64,000 bases of DNA from Sphingomonadaceae bacterium (GTDB taxonomy: Bacteria > Pseudomonadota > Alphaproteobacteria > Sphingomonadales > Sphingomonadaceae). Below are positions 32,795 to 41,924 of the stretch, in pieces. The stretch covers positions 1 to 64,000 of the forward strand of contig JANYGB010000034.1 of NCBI GenBank assembly GCA_025359445.1, given 5' to 3'. A model generated the notes under the pieces. The model was given only the letters and a program-made list of their open reading frames with translations. It did not search any database and was not told the DNA's origin. The position numbers and the translations under genes are program-made. The first letter of the stretch is position 1, and every line of letters begins with the position of its first letter.

Positions 32795-35074
32795 ATGACC
32801 GCACCCAGCGCCGTTTCCTCCGCTCGGCAAATTCTTACCGGCCTGCACGATGTGATGGCTTCGCGCAGCAATGCGCAGGCCAAGCTCAACACGGTGGTTG
32901 AGGTGATCGGCGAAGGTCTCGATAGCGAGGTCTGCTCGATCTATCTGCTGCGCGAGGGGATGCTCGAATTGTTCGCCACCAAAGGGCTGGCGCAGGAAGC
33001 GGTGCACGTCACCCGGATGGACATCGGCGAGGGGCTGGTCGGCACGATCGCCGAAACCAGCGAGATGCTCAACCTGGCCGAAGCCACCGCGCACCCGGAC
33101 TTTTCATATCGGCCTGAAACCGGCGAAGACAAATACCATTCGTTTGCCGGCGTCCCGATCGTCCGGCGCGAGCGCGCGGTGGGCGTGCTGTGCGTCCAGC
33201 ATGCCGATCCGCGCCGCTACGAAGAGGTCGAGATCGAGGCATTGCAGACTGTGGCGATGGTGTTGAGCGAACTGATCGCCAACGCCGATCTGGTCGACGA
33301 GGAAGACGCAGCCTTGCTTGGGCCGCAGCAGACCGGGCCGGTGCGGCTGACCGGGCTGGCGCTGGTCAAGGGACTGGCGGTCGGCAATGCGGTCTACCAC
33401 CAGCCGCGCATCACCATTGAACACGTGATGGCCGATGACCGCGATGCCGAACTCCAGCGCGTTTATCTAGCGTTCGACAAGATGCGTGAGCAGATCGACC
33501 GGATGGCCAGCCAGGCCGAATTCGGCGTGGGCGGAGAGCACGACGAAGTGCTCGAAACCTACAAGATGTTCGCTTACGATGAAGGCTGGAGCCGCCGGAT
33601 AATCGAGGCGATCGACACCGGGCTGACCGCCGAGGCGGCGATCGAGCGGGTCCAGCAACGCACCCGGATGCGGATGCGCCAGATCGACGATCCTTTGCTA
33701 GCCGACCGGATGCACGATCTGGAAGATCTGGCGAACCGCCTGCTGCGGATCGTGTCGGGCCAGATGGGGACGGCTGCAAGCCAGGGGCTGCGTTCGGACA
33801 CGATCCTGATCGCGCGCAACCTTGGCCCGGCCGAGCTGCTCGAATACGACAAGCGGCGCCTCAAGGGCGTGATCCTCGAGGAAGGCTCGCTCACCGCGCA
33901 CGTTGTCATCGTTGCCCGCGCGATGGGCATTCCGGTCCTCGGGCGGGTGCGCGGCCTGCGCGGCGCGGTGCGCGACGGCGATGCGCTGCTGCTCGATGCC
34001 GATCAGGGCAATGCCACCGTCCGTGCCGCCCCGCCGATGATCGAGGCGTTCGAAGCGCGCTTCGCCAAAAGCAAGGAACGCCAAGCTAGCTATGCCAAGC
34101 TGCGCGATGTCGAACCGTTTACCAAGGACGGCACCCGCATCACGGTGATGATGAATGCCGGGCTGCGCGATGATATGCCCGGCCTCGCTCAGACCGGGGC
34201 CGACGGGATCGGCTTGTTCCGCACCGAATTTCAGTTCCTGGTCAGCGCCACGCTGCCCGCGTGCGAACGCCAGACCCGGCTGTACCGCGATGTGCTCGAG
34301 GTTGCGGGTGACAAACCCGTGGTGTTCCGCACGGTCGATATCGGCGGCGACAAGGTGCTGCCGTACTTGCGCCACAACAACGGCGAGCATGAAGAAAACC
34401 CGGCGATGGGCTGGCGTGCGCTGCGCGTGGCGCTGGAACGCGAAGGATTGATGAAAGTGCAGGCTCGCGCGCTGCTCGAAGCAGCCGCAGGGCGCACGCT
34501 CAACGTGATGTTCCCGATGGTTTCCGAACCGTGGGAGTTCGATGCAGCGCGCGAAGTGTTCGAGAATCAGCGCAGCTACCTCAAAAAGCTCAAAAAGCCG
34601 TTGCCCGAAGCGATCCGCTACGGCGCAATGCTCGAAGTTCCGGCGCTGGCCGAAACGCTCGATCTGCTGGCCCCCAGGTTGTCGTTCCTGTCGATCGGGA
34701 CCAACGATCTCACCCAGTTCCTGTTCGCTGCCGACCGGTCCAACCCCAAACTGGCCGAACGCTATGACTGGCTGTCGATTTCGATCATGCGCTTTTTGCG
34801 CCGGGTTCAGACAAGCCTGATCGGTCACGCCGTAGATGTGACCGTCTGCGGGGAGATGGGCGGGCGGCGGCTTGAAGCGCTCGCCCTGATGGGCATCGGC
34901 ATTCACCGGTTGTCGATTACGCCAGCCGCAGTCGGTCCGATCAAGGAACTGGTCCGCAAGGTCGACTTGACCGAGATCGGCGAGGCGATGGCCCAGTGGC
35001 TTGCAGCGCCGCCGCCCAGCTTGCGTGAGGCGCTGACCGCGTGGGCCGAAGCGCGCGGAATTGAAATCGATTGA
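32795..35074 (+). CDS. ptsP: PTS enzyme I-Ntr (phosphoenolpyruvate-protein phosphotransferase) PtsP
   Basis: A 759-aa protein. Residues about 10-160 form a GAF domain (LNTVVEVIGEGLDSEVCSIYLL, YHSFAGVPIVRRERAVGVLC), which in EI-Ntr senses glutamine. The HPr-binding N-domain follows, then the swivelling domain whose phosphorylated histidine is His369 in EEGSLTAHVVIVARAMGIPVLG. The C-terminal PEP-binding barrel has GIGLFRTEFQFL, TVDIGGDKVLPYL, MLEVPALAETLDLL, FLSIGTNDLTQFLFAADR and VTVCGEMGG with its catalytic cysteine. It transfers phosphate from PEP to the nitrogen-related HPr. NPr and EIIA-Ntr are not in the window. Confidence 0.96.
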   Translation: MTAPSAVSSARQILTGLHDVMASRSNAQAKLNTVVEVIGEGLDSEVCSIYLLREGMLELFATKGLAQEAVHVTRMDIGEGLVGTIAETSEMLNLAEATAHPDFSYRPETGEDKYHSFAGVPIVRRERAVGVLCVQHADPRRYEEVEIEALQTVAMVLSELIANADLVDEEDAALLGPQQTGPVRLTGLALVKGLAVGNAVYHQPRITIEHVMADDRDAELQRVYLAFDKMREQIDRMASQAEFGVGGEHDEVLETYKMFAYDEGWSRRIIEAIDTGLTAEAAIERVQQRTRMRMRQIDDPLLADRMHDLEDLANRLLRIVSGQMGTAASQGLRSDTILIARNLGPAELLEYDKRRLKGVILEEGSLTAHVVIVARAMGIPVLGRVRGLRGAVRDGDALLLDADQGNATVRAAPPMIEAFEARFAKSKERQASYAKLRDVEPFTKDGTRITVMMNAGLRDDMPGLAQTGADGIGLFRTEFQFLVSATLPACERQTRLYRDVLEVAGDKPVVFRTVDIGGDKVLPYLRHNNGEHEENPAMGWRALRVALEREGLMKVQARALLEAAAGRTLNVMFPMVSEPWEFDAAREVFENQRSYLKKLKKPLPEAIRYGAMLEVPALAETLDLLAPRLSFLSIGTNDLTQFLFAADRSNPKLAERYDWLSISIMRFLRRVQTSLIGHAVDVTVCGEMGGRRLEALALMGIGIHRLSITPAAVGPIKELVRKVDLTEIGEAMAQWLAAPPPSLREALTAWAEARGIEID

Positions 35075-35240
35075 ACTTGCGGGGCCGCGCCCCATCCACT
35101 GGCCGGTCACCGGCCCGTCACAAATCCCGCGCAACTTGCCGCCATGCCAGCCTGCCAACCATGTTTAGCCGTTGACTCGCTGGGATTAAACAGGCTGGTT
35201 GCAATCAGAACAAAACAACGCGCTAAAATCCGGGGTCGGC

Positions 35241-36233
35241 ATGTCAGATGAATTAGTTGCAGAGGCACAATTGCCTCTCGAAACGGTGGGCGCGCGTTTG
35301 CGGCGCGCACGCGAACAAGCCGGTCTGGGCATAGCCGCCCTGGCCGCACAGACCCGTATTTCACAGCGTCAGATCGAGGCCATCGAAGCGAGCGATTTTG
35401 GCGCATTGCCGGGGCGAACCTATGCGGTGGGCTTCTCGCGATCGATCGCGCGAGCGGTCGGGCTCGACGAGACCGAGGTCGCAGCCGCGACCCGTGCGGA
35501 GCTGACCCAGCAACAGGCCGAAAATCCGCGCCGCCCGGTCCAGACCTTTGAACCGGGCGATCCGGCGCGGGTGCCCAGCGCGCGGTTGACTTGGCTGGCC
35601 TTGGCAGGGGTTGCACTGGCAGTGCTGCTGGGAATTATGTTCCTGCCCAGCTTGTTCTCGCCTGCTGGGTCATTGCCATCGATCCTTCCCGCCGATCAGC
35701 CGGTGAATACTGCTGCCGGATCTGCGCTACCGCCCGCCGCGCCGACTGCGGCTGGGCCGGTCGTGTTCACCGCGCTCCAACCGGGCGTGTGGGTCAAATT
35801 CTACGATGCCGCCGGGACCCAGTTGTTGCAGAAGGAACTGGCGCAAGGCGAAAGCTATACTGTTCCGGCAGGCCAAGGCGAAGTGTTACTGCGGACCGCC
35901 CGCCCCGATCAGCTGGCAATCACCGTCAGCGGCCAGCCGGTGCCCAAACTGTCCGATGTGCAGCAGACGATGAAGGATGTGCCGGTCAGCGCGGCGGCAT
36001 TGCTCGCTCGGGGTAGCGCGGCACAGACGCCGGTCGTCCCGGTGCCAACCGCAACCGGTAATTCAGCCGCGCCGCGCGAGGCCGCTGTTGTGCAGCCGCG
36101 CGAACAACGCATCCCCACCCCGCGGGTCGAAGCATCGCCCGCGCCATCATCGCTGCCTTCTGCCGCGCCCGCTGCGGCCAGCCCGGCTCCGACCCCTGCC
36201 CCTACTCCTTCGCGTGGCCCGGGGGCGACATAG
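35241..36233 (+). CDS. RodZ-like helix-turn-helix membrane protein
   Basis: The ATG at 35241 has CGGGG upstream and gives 330 aa. Residues 11-80 form a lambda-repressor-type helix-turn-helix (GARLRRAREQAGLGIAALA, SQRQIEAIEASDFGALPGRTYAVGF), followed by one membrane segment (about 115-138) and a periplasmic beta domain (PGVWVKFYDAAGTQLLQKELAQGESYTVP) of the DUF4115/RodZ type. The C-terminus is a long Pro/Ala tail. RodZ links MreB to the cell-wall synthesis machinery. Here the protein is between ptsP and a CpoB-like gene. A 15-bp palindrome (GGCCGGTCACCGGCC at 35101) lies in the gap before it. Confidence 0.85.
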   Translation: MSDELVAEAQLPLETVGARLRRAREQAGLGIAALAAQTRISQRQIEAIEASDFGALPGRTYAVGFSRSIARAVGLDETEVAAATRAELTQQQAENPRRPVQTFEPGDPARVPSARLTWLALAGVALAVLLGIMFLPSLFSPAGSLPSILPADQPVNTAAGSALPPAAPTAAGPVVFTALQPGVWVKFYDAAGTQLLQKELAQGESYTVPAGQGEVLLRTARPDQLAITVSGQPVPKLSDVQQTMKDVPVSAAALLARGSAAQTPVVPVPTATGNSAAPREAAVVQPREQRIPTPRVEASPAPSSLPSAAPAAASPAPTPAPTPSRGPGAT

Positions 36234-36364
36234 ATTGCGGATAGCATCGCCCGCTCGCTCGACAGCAGTGATCTGCTCGCGCTAACACACGCCTCGTGGT
36301 TAATGGCCGGTTCGGAAAAATCCGGGCAATGCTGCGGGCGGACTTACTGGATGGATACCGAACG

Positions 36365-37333
36365 ATGAACTTGCTCCCCTGGAAACAGCGGTCGCTGTGC
36401 GTGGTCGCCGCAATTGCCATGGTCGCTCCGGCGGCAATCCCGCTCCATGCGCAGACCAGCGGCGAAACCGAGATACGCCTGCGCAAGGTTGAGGCCGAAG
36501 TTACCGCGCTGCAGCGGGTTGTATTTCCCGGCGGCGGCGGCCAGTTCTTCCCGCAGCTTCAGGCCGGTCAGTCGGTAACAGTGCAGCCGGGATCACCGGC
36601 GAGTTCGACCAGTTCGGACATGCTGGTGCGGATGGACGCGCTTGAGGGTCAAGTCGCACGGCTGACGGGGCAGGTCGAGGAAGACCGCCACCGGATCGAA
36701 AAGCTTGAGGCGCGGCTGGCGGGGATTGAGGCCCCGAGTAAAGTCCAGACGGTCACTGACGCGAGCACGACTGCTCCGGCCAGCAGCACCGACAGCAACC
36801 TTGCGGCAATGGGCGCTGCGCCCAAGCCGGCGCTGGTGGTACCCAAGCCTGCTCCCAAACCCGCTGCCAAGCCCGCCACGAGCAGCGATGCAGCAGCCAA
36901 GCGCGTCGCCGCAGTGCGCGCGGTAGTCAAGCCGAGCACGCGGGACGCCGGCGACGATGAATATTCTTATGGGTTCCGCCTGTGGGAAGCCAAGTTTTAC
37001 CCCGAATCCCAGCAGCAGCTGAAGATGTTCCTGCAAAAGTATCCCAAGCACGCGCGCACCAGCTATGCCCGCAACCTCCTCGGCCGCGACTATCTTGATG
37101 ATGGCAACGCACATGAGGCCGCTGGGTGGTTCCTGCAGAACTACAAGCTTGAACCCAAGGGTGACCGCGCGCCTGACAGCCTGCTGATGCTGGCCGAAGC
37201 GATGCGCCAGCTGGGCGATACGACGCGCGGTTGTGTTGCGATCAAGCAGTTCGCTGGTACTTTTCCGGCCGAAGCTTCGGGCCGGCTCCAGAGCCAGTAC
37301 GACGTGACCAGCTCCGGGCTGAAGTGCAAGTAG
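36365..37333 (+). CDS. CpoB/YbgF-like periplasmic coiled-coil and TPR protein
   Basis: The signal peptide (MNLLPWKQRSLCVVAAIAMVAPAAIPLHAQ) sets the start at 36365 and gives 322 aa. The order is: short coiled coil (IRLRKVEAEVTALQRVV), a second coiled coil (MLVRMDALEGQVARLTGQVEEDRHRIEKLEARL), a Pro/Ala-rich linker, then C-terminal TPR units (YGFRLWEAKFYPESQQQLKMF, TSYARNLLGRDYLDDGNAHEA, DSLLMLAEAMRQLGDTTRG). This matches YbgF/CpoB, which coordinates outer-membrane constriction and peptidoglycan synthesis, though the tol-pal genes are not adjacent. The next gene (tilS) overlaps it. Confidence 0.85.
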   Translation: MNLLPWKQRSLCVVAAIAMVAPAAIPLHAQTSGETEIRLRKVEAEVTALQRVVFPGGGGQFFPQLQAGQSVTVQPGSPASSTSSDMLVRMDALEGQVARLTGQVEEDRHRIEKLEARLAGIEAPSKVQTVTDASTTAPASSTDSNLAAMGAAPKPALVVPKPAPKPAAKPATSSDAAAKRVAAVRAVVKPSTRDAGDDEYSYGFRLWEAKFYPESQQQLKMFLQKYPKHARTSYARNLLGRDYLDDGNAHEAAGWFLQNYKLEPKGDRAPDSLLMLAEAMRQLGDTTRGCVAIKQFAGTFPAEASGRLQSQYDVTSSGLKCK

Positions 37334-38304
37334 CCAGCCTCGGCGTTGAGGGACTGACTGCACGGTTTGTCGCAGCGCTCGATGCGCTGTGGCCAGGGTT
37401 TCTGCCGAATACTGCGCTTCGCTTGGGCCTCGCCGTTTCGGGCGGGCCGGACAGCTTGGCGATGCTTTTGCTCGCCCATGAGGTGCTGCCCGGCCGGATC
37501 GCGGCGGCGACGGTCGATCACGGTTTAAGGGCGGAAAATGCCGACGAAGCCGAGATGGTCGCGCAGGTCTGTAGCACGCTGGGGGTCGCGCACGCAGTGC
37601 TGCCAGTGACCTTGGCTTCCGGCAATGTGCAGTCGCAAGCCCGCACCGCGCGTTATGCTGCCCTGGCCGAATGGGCAGGGGAGGCGGGTCTGGCCGCGCT
37701 CGCCACCGCGCATCATGCCGACGATCAGGCCGAAACCCTGCTGCTGCGGTTGAACCGGGGCAGCGGGGTGGCGGGCCTCGCCGGGGTGCGCGCGCGCGGG
37801 CGGGTGCCGGGCACCCAATTGCCGCTGGTACGCCCCTTGCTAGGGTTCCGCCGCGCCGAACTGGGGGGGGTAGTCGCCGCCGCTGGGGTGAAGGCCGCGA
37901 ACGATCCCTCCAATCAGGACGACCGCTTCGATCGGGCCCGGTTGCGCAAGGCGCTTGGCGCGGCAGACTGGCTCGATGTGCCCGCGCTGGCGGCGAGCGC
38001 CGCGCACCTCGCCGATGCCGATGCCGCGCTCGACTGGGCGGTGCAGCGCGAATGGACCGAATGCGTGGTGTCCGCGCCGATGGGGCTGGTCTATCGCCCA
38101 CAAGCCCCGCGCGCGGTGGCCTTGCGCGTGATCGCAAGGATCGTGCGCGAACTGGACGGCGAACAACCACGCGGCGGGGCGGCCGCGCGGGTGTTCCAGA
38201 ACTTGCTGGCGCGGGAAACCTGCTCGATCGGCGAACTTGTGGCGCGGGTAACAGCGGAGGGCTGGAGCTTCAGTAAGGCCCCTGCGCGACGTTCAGCGCA
38301 CTAG
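37324..38304 (+). CDS. tilS: tRNA(Ile)-lysidine synthase TilS
   Basis: TilS puts lysine on the C34 of the AUA-reading tRNA-Ile. The PP-loop SGGPDS lies at residues 39-44 when started at the GTG at 37324, which overlaps the CpoB stop by ten bases; the track start at 37231 is inside CpoB. Further motifs are VDHGLRAENADEAEMV, HHADDQAETLLLRLNRGSGVAGLAG and RPLLGFRRAEL, then the DPSNQDDRFDRARLR segment. About 326 aa, so it lacks most of the long C-terminal domain found in E. coli TilS, as often in Alphaproteobacteria. It ends 12 bases into the convergent isomerase gene. Confidence 0.93.
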   Translation: MQVASLGVEGLTARFVAALDALWPGFLPNTALRLGLAVSGGPDSLAMLLLAHEVLPGRIAAATVDHGLRAENADEAEMVAQVCSTLGVAHAVLPVTLASGNVQSQARTARYAALAEWAGEAGLAALATAHHADDQAETLLLRLNRGSGVAGLAGVRARGRVPGTQLPLVRPLLGFRRAELGGVVAAAGVKAANDPSNQDDRFDRARLRKALGAADWLDVPALAASAAHLADADAALDWAVQREWTECVVSAPMGLVYRPQAPRAVALRVIARIVRELDGEQPRGGAAARVFQNLLARETCSIGELVARVTAEGWSFSKAPARRSAH

Positions 38305-38943
38305 CAACCCCTGCTGCTGCATCCGCCACAGCAACTGGTCGAAGCGGTCCTGCCCGAAGAATGGCTCGCCTTCGTAGACCATCAGCGGCACGCCGTAGTG
38401 TCCGCCGGTGCGCTGGTCGGCCTCGCTCTGCTTGATCGCGGCATCGAGGCGGCCTGCCTCGGCCTCAATAGTGCGGTCCATCTCGGCCAGGTCGCCGCCC
38501 GCCGCTGCCGCCGCCTTGGCCAGGTGATCACCCTCGTGCCACGCATCGACCTCGCCCGACCAGATCAGGTGGCTGACCTTGCGCAGCAGAGCGAGGCCGA
38601 ACCCGCGCTCGCTCGCCAGCTGGCCAAGCCGGGTCAGCCGGTGGATGTACGGTTGTTCCTTTGGATAGGTCCGCGTGGCCATATCCATCACCACCGGATC
38701 GGGCCGGGGCCAGCGCAGCGGCAGGCCGGCGAAATCGGCGCTGCGTTTGCAATCGCGCATCAGGTATCCAAACCACAGCGGATCGGCGTTGGCGAAAAAG
38801 TCCGGCTGACGCACCGCGATCGGCAGCACCGGGCGGACGTTGATCTGCGCGTCCCAATCGCGCTCAAGTTCGATCAGCCGCGGCGTCACCAGGTACGAAT
38901 AGGGCGACCGGAACGACCAGAACAGGTCGACCTGATGCGTCAC
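38293..38943 (-). CDS. 2-hydroxychromene-2-carboxylate isomerase-like (DsbA/GST-kappa family)
   Basis: The GTG at 38943 overlaps the alcohol dehydrogenase stop in a GTGA, giving 216 aa; the track start at 39189 is wrong. The thioredoxin fold opens with VDLFWSFRSPYSYLV, with the SPYSY motif replacing the CxxC of DsbA, and closes with GGHYGVPLMVYEGEPFFGQDRFDQLLWRM. This is the pattern of NahD-type isomerases and GST kappa. The enzyme isomerises a chromene carboxylate with glutathione in naphthalene degradation, but no other such gene is near, so the substrate here is uncertain. Confidence 0.88.
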   Translation of the reverse strand: MTHQVDLFWSFRSPYSYLVTPRLIELERDWDAQINVRPVLPIAVRQPDFFANADPLWFGYLMRDCKRSADFAGLPLRWPRPDPVVMDMATRTYPKEQPYIHRLTRLGQLASERGFGLALLRKVSHLIWSGEVDAWHEGDHLAKAAAAAGGDLAEMDRTIEAEAGRLDAAIKQSEADQRTGGHYGVPLMVYEGEPFFGQDRFDQLLWRMQQQGLLVR

Positions 38944-39983
38944 AGCGTGCTCATATCGATCACGAAGCGGTACTTCACGTCGGCTTTTTCCATCCGCTCG
39001 TAAGCATGATTGATCTCGTCCATCCGGATCATCTCGATTTCCGAGACGATGCCCTTCTCGGCGCAGAAATCGAGCATCTCCTGCGTCTGGGCGATCCCGC
39101 CCACGCCTGACCCCGCGACCGCCTTCTGCCCGCCGAGCAGCAGCCCCGAATGGAAGCTTTCCATCATGTCGATCATGCCGACGAGGCACAGCACGCCCTT
39201 GCGGTCGAGCAGCAGCAAGTACGGCGTCACGTCATGCTTCACCGGGATCGTATCGAGCAGGAAATCGAAGCTGCGCGTGGCCGCTTTCATCGCCGCCTTG
39301 TCGGTCGAGACCAGCACGTGGTCCGCGCCGAGCTTCTTCGCATCTTCGCCCTTGGCCGGCGAGGTGGTGATCATGGTAACTTCGGCACCCAGCGCCTTGG
39401 CAAACTTCACCCCCATATGGCCAAGCCCGCCCAGCCCGACCACGCCAACCTTGCTGCCGAGTCCGATATTCCAGTTCTTGAGCGGCGACCAGGTTGTGAT
39501 CCCGGCGCACAGCAGCGGTGCGGCGGCGGCCATGTCGAGGCTATCTGGCACCCGCAGCACATAGGGTTCTGCAACCACGATCCCGGCCGAATAACCGCCA
39601 TAGGTCGGGGTGCCGTCGATCCGGTCCTTGGCGTTGTACGTCCCGGTCACGCCCTCGCGGCAATAGTTCTCCTCGCCGTCCTCACACGAATCGCACTTGC
39701 GGCAGCTGTCGACCACGGTGCCGATCGCGGCGCGGTCGCCCGGCTTGAACTTGGTCACCCCCTTGCCGACTGCGCGGACGATGCCTACGATTTCGTGTCC
39801 GGGGACGAACGGGTAGTTGGAACGGCCCCAGTCGTTGCGCGCGACGTGGAGGTCCGAATGGCACACCCCGCAATAAGTGATGTCGATCGCCACATCCTCA
39901 TCGCGCAATTCGCGGCGCTCGATGGTGAAGGGGTTGAGGCCCGAATCGGGGGCGGTCGCGCCCCATGCGGCAGTGGCGGTCAT
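38940..39983 (-). CDS. Zinc-dependent NAD(P)-alcohol dehydrogenase (CAD/YahK type)
   Basis: A 347-aa medium-chain dehydrogenase. Catalytic zinc ligands lie in YCGVCHSDLHVARNDWG and VPGHEIVGIV; the structural zinc has four cysteines in DSCRKCDSCEDGEENYC. The coenzyme fold has GVVGLGGLGHMGVKFAKALGAEVT. The subfamily (YahK, Adh/CAD) reduces a broad range of aldehydes with NADPH. The last four bases overlap the isomerase start, so the two are expressed together. Confidence 0.94.
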   Translation of the reverse strand: MTATAAWGATAPDSGLNPFTIERRELRDEDVAIDITYCGVCHSDLHVARNDWGRSNYPFVPGHEIVGIVRAVGKGVTKFKPGDRAAIGTVVDSCRKCDSCEDGEENYCREGVTGTYNAKDRIDGTPTYGGYSAGIVVAEPYVLRVPDSLDMAAAAPLLCAGITTWSPLKNWNIGLGSKVGVVGLGGLGHMGVKFAKALGAEVTMITTSPAKGEDAKKLGADHVLVSTDKAAMKAATRSFDFLLDTIPVKHDVTPYLLLLDRKGVLCLVGMIDMMESFHSGLLLGGQKAVAGSGVGGIAQTQEMLDFCAEKGIVSEIEMIRMDEINHAYERMEKADVKYRFVIDMSTL

Positions 39984-40083
39984 TGCTTCTCTCCTGGTTG
40001 ATTACGCCCATGCTGTAATCCCGCTTGCCCCAGGTCAATGCCCGCGTCATTAACCGGACGATTAAATATTGGGAGAGACGGCA

Positions 40084-40866
40084 ATGCGGATCGATTCGGA
40101 CACGGCGGCAGTGGTGACAGGCGGTGCCTCGGGGCTGGGTCGGGCGAGCGCCGAGGCCTTGGCAGCGGCTGGCGCGAAAGTTGCGATCTTCGATGTCAAC
40201 GAGGCCGCCGGGCAGGAAGTTGCCGACGCGATCGGCGGCGTGTTCTGCAAGGTCGATATCACCAGCGAGGAATCGGTGGTGGCAGGCTTTGCCAAGGCGC
40301 GCGCGGCGCACGGGCAGGAACGCATCACGGTTCACTGCGCGATGACCAGCCGCCGCGGCAAGACGCTCGCTTGGGACAAGGAAGCGGGCCAGCTCAAACG
40401 CCTGTCGACCGAGGATTATTTCTACGGCGTGCAGGGCATTCTGGTCGCCAGTTACCGCATCGCCTCGCTTTCTGCCGAGGGTATGGCCGGGCTCGAACCC
40501 AATGAGGACGGCGAACGCGGCTGCATAACGCTGACTGCGTCGGTCGCGGCGCAGGACGGGCAGATCGGTCAGATCATTTACGGCTCGGCCAAAGCCGGGG
40601 TAAACGGTCTGGTCCTGCCGATGGCACGCGATCTGTCGGACCTCGGCATCCGGGTCAATTCGATCATGCCGGGCATTTTCGCTACCCCGCTGATGCTTGG
40701 CGCGAAGCAGAACGTGCTCGACAGCCTTGCCGCTTCGGTGCCGTTCCCCAAACGGTTGGGCAAGCCGGAAGAATTCGGCAGCCTGGTGCTCGAACTCGCC
40801 CGCAACGGCTACTTCAACGCCCAATGCATCCGCCTCGATGGCGCGATCCGCATGGCCCCGCGCTAA
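40084..40866 (+). CDS. SDR-family 3-hydroxyacyl-CoA dehydrogenase-like enzyme
   Basis: The ATG at 40084 follows GGGAGAG and gives 260 aa. VVTGGASGLGRASAEALAAAGAKVAIFDVN is the nucleotide-binding start, ITLTASVAAQDGQIGQIIYGSAKAGVNGL has the catalytic Ser, Tyr and Lys, and NSIMPGIFATPL follows. The pattern is that of type II 3-hydroxyacyl-CoA dehydrogenase (HSD10). The usual NNAG strand is changed to VHCAMTSRRG. A second SDR gene follows after a repeat-filled gap; both may act on acyl-CoA intermediates. Confidence 0.88.
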   Translation: MRIDSDTAAVVTGGASGLGRASAEALAAAGAKVAIFDVNEAAGQEVADAIGGVFCKVDITSEESVVAGFAKARAAHGQERITVHCAMTSRRGKTLAWDKEAGQLKRLSTEDYFYGVQGILVASYRIASLSAEGMAGLEPNEDGERGCITLTASVAAQDGQIGQIIYGSAKAGVNGLVLPMARDLSDLGIRVNSIMPGIFATPLMLGAKQNVLDSLAASVPFPKRLGKPEEFGSLVLELARNGYFNAQCIRLDGAIRMAPR

Positions 40867-40870
40867 AAAA

Positions 40871-41021
40871 GATCCTCTCCATTTTTGGCGAAGGCCACAA
40901 ATGGGGAGGTGGATCGCCGCAGGCGAGACGGAGGGGTCTCGGCGCTGGCGTCCAATACCCCTCCGGCAGTCGCAAGAGCGACTGCCACCTCCCCATTTGG
41001 CTTCGCAAAATGGAGAGGACC
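40871..41021. repeat. Intergenic inverted repeat between two SDR genes
   Basis: CCTCTCCATTTTTGGCGAAGGCCACAAATGGGGAGGTGG and so on at the left is nearly complementary to CCACCTCCCCATTTGGCTTCGCAAAATGGAGAGG at the right; inside are smaller arms (GGAGGGGT and ACCCCTCC, GTCGC and GCGAC). The element fills the 170-base gap between the stop of one SDR gene and the start of the next and can fold into one long stem. It is distinct from the other palindromes in the window. Confidence 0.85.
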
Positions 41022-41036
41022 TAGAAAGGACTGACT

Positions 41037-41831
41037 ATGACCTCACCGTTCAAAGATGGCCTGCTCGACGGCAAAGTCGCCTTCATCGCCGGCGGCACCA
41101 GCGGCATCAATCTGGGCATCGCCAAGCGCATGGCAGAGCTTGGCGCAAAGGTCGCGGTGTGCGGTCGCAATCCCGTCAAAGCGGGCAACGCTGCTAGCGA
41201 GATCGGCTATGACGCATTGGGCCTATCCGCCGACGTGCGCGATTTTGGCGCAATCCGCGGCGCGATGGAGCAAACCCGCAACCAGTTCGGCCCGCTCGAC
41301 ATTGTCGTCTCAGGCGCGGCGGGGAACTTCCTCGCCCCGGTGCTGGGGATGAGCGCGAACGCGTTCAAGACCGTGGTCGATATCGACCTGCTCGGCACTT
41401 TCAATGTGTTCCGTGGCTGCCACGATCTGCTCGCCGTTCCGGGCGCCTCGCTGATCGCGATCACGGCGGGCCAAGCGGTCAACCCGATGCAAATGCAAGC
41501 GCACGCCTGCGCCGCCAAGGCCGGGATCAACCAGCTGGTCCGCGTGCTCGCGCTCGAATGGGGCGGCGATGTGCGGGTCAACGGCATCTCTCCGGGACCG
41601 ATCGAAGGCACCGAAGGCATGGCGCGGCTCGCCCCCGATCCGGCGACCAAGGCGATGCATTTCGAGCGCATTGCGCTGAAGCGCTGGGGCTTTATCGACG
41701 AGATTGCCGAGGGCGCGGTGTTCCTGTGCTCGGACGCGGCGAAGTACATCACCGGGACGATCCTCGATATCGATGGCGGCAGCCAGTTGGGGGACGCGAC
41801 GCAAAGGAATGTGGAGCGCGGGTTGGCGTGA
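41037..41831 (+). CDS. SDR-family oxidoreductase, 2,4-dienoyl-CoA reductase-like
   Basis: A 264-aa protein. The nucleotide-binding motif is FIAGGTSGINLGIAKRMAELGAKVAVCGRN, and VVSGAAGNFLAPVLGMSANAFKTVVDIDLLGTFNV is the family's central strand. The catalytic tyrosine of ordinary SDRs is absent: QMQAHACAAKAGINQLVRVLALEWG retains only the lysine, exactly as in peroxisomal-type 2,4-dienoyl-CoA reductases. RVNGISPGPIEGTEG also fits. It would help beta-oxidation of unsaturated fatty acids. Its upstream gap holds a long inverted repeat. Confidence 0.88.
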   Translation: MTSPFKDGLLDGKVAFIAGGTSGINLGIAKRMAELGAKVAVCGRNPVKAGNAASEIGYDALGLSADVRDFGAIRGAMEQTRNQFGPLDIVVSGAAGNFLAPVLGMSANAFKTVVDIDLLGTFNVFRGCHDLLAVPGASLIAITAGQAVNPMQMQAHACAAKAGINQLVRVLALEWGGDVRVNGISPGPIEGTEGMARLAPDPATKAMHFERIALKRWGFIDEIAEGAVFLCSDAAKYITGTILDIDGGSQLGDATQRNVERGLA

Positions 41832-41836
41832 CTCGT

Positions 41837-41923
41837 CGTCCCGGGCTTGACCCGGGACCGCTGGCCTCCGGGCGCAAGTCGGGATGATCTGGCCAGCGAT
41901 CCCGGGTCAAGCCCGGGATGACG
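41837..41923. repeat. Intergenic palindromic repeat (copy 2 of the 14073 element)
   Basis: The element begins CGTCCCGGGCTTGACCCGGG and then reads ACCGCTGG, as in copy 1, and ends with CCAGCGATCCCGGGTCAAGC and GGGATGACG. The middle differs (CGGGCGCAAGTCGGGATGAT) and is slightly longer. Like copy 1 it fills the gap between two convergent genes. Confidence 0.88.
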
Positions 41924-41924
41924 G

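Noticed and set aside
35101-35115. 15-bp palindrome GGCCGGTCACCGGCC after ptsP
   Set aside because: No T tract for a terminator and no evidence of a binding protein; mentioned only under the RodZ-like gene.
33698-35158. 486-aa minus-strand ORF opposite ptsP
   Set aside because: It is the antisense shadow of ptsP; ptsP has full-length family motifs.
36593-38170. 525-aa minus-strand ORF across CpoB-like and tilS genes
   Set aside because: It spans two well-supported genes on the other strand and is Arg/Pro-rich without motifs.
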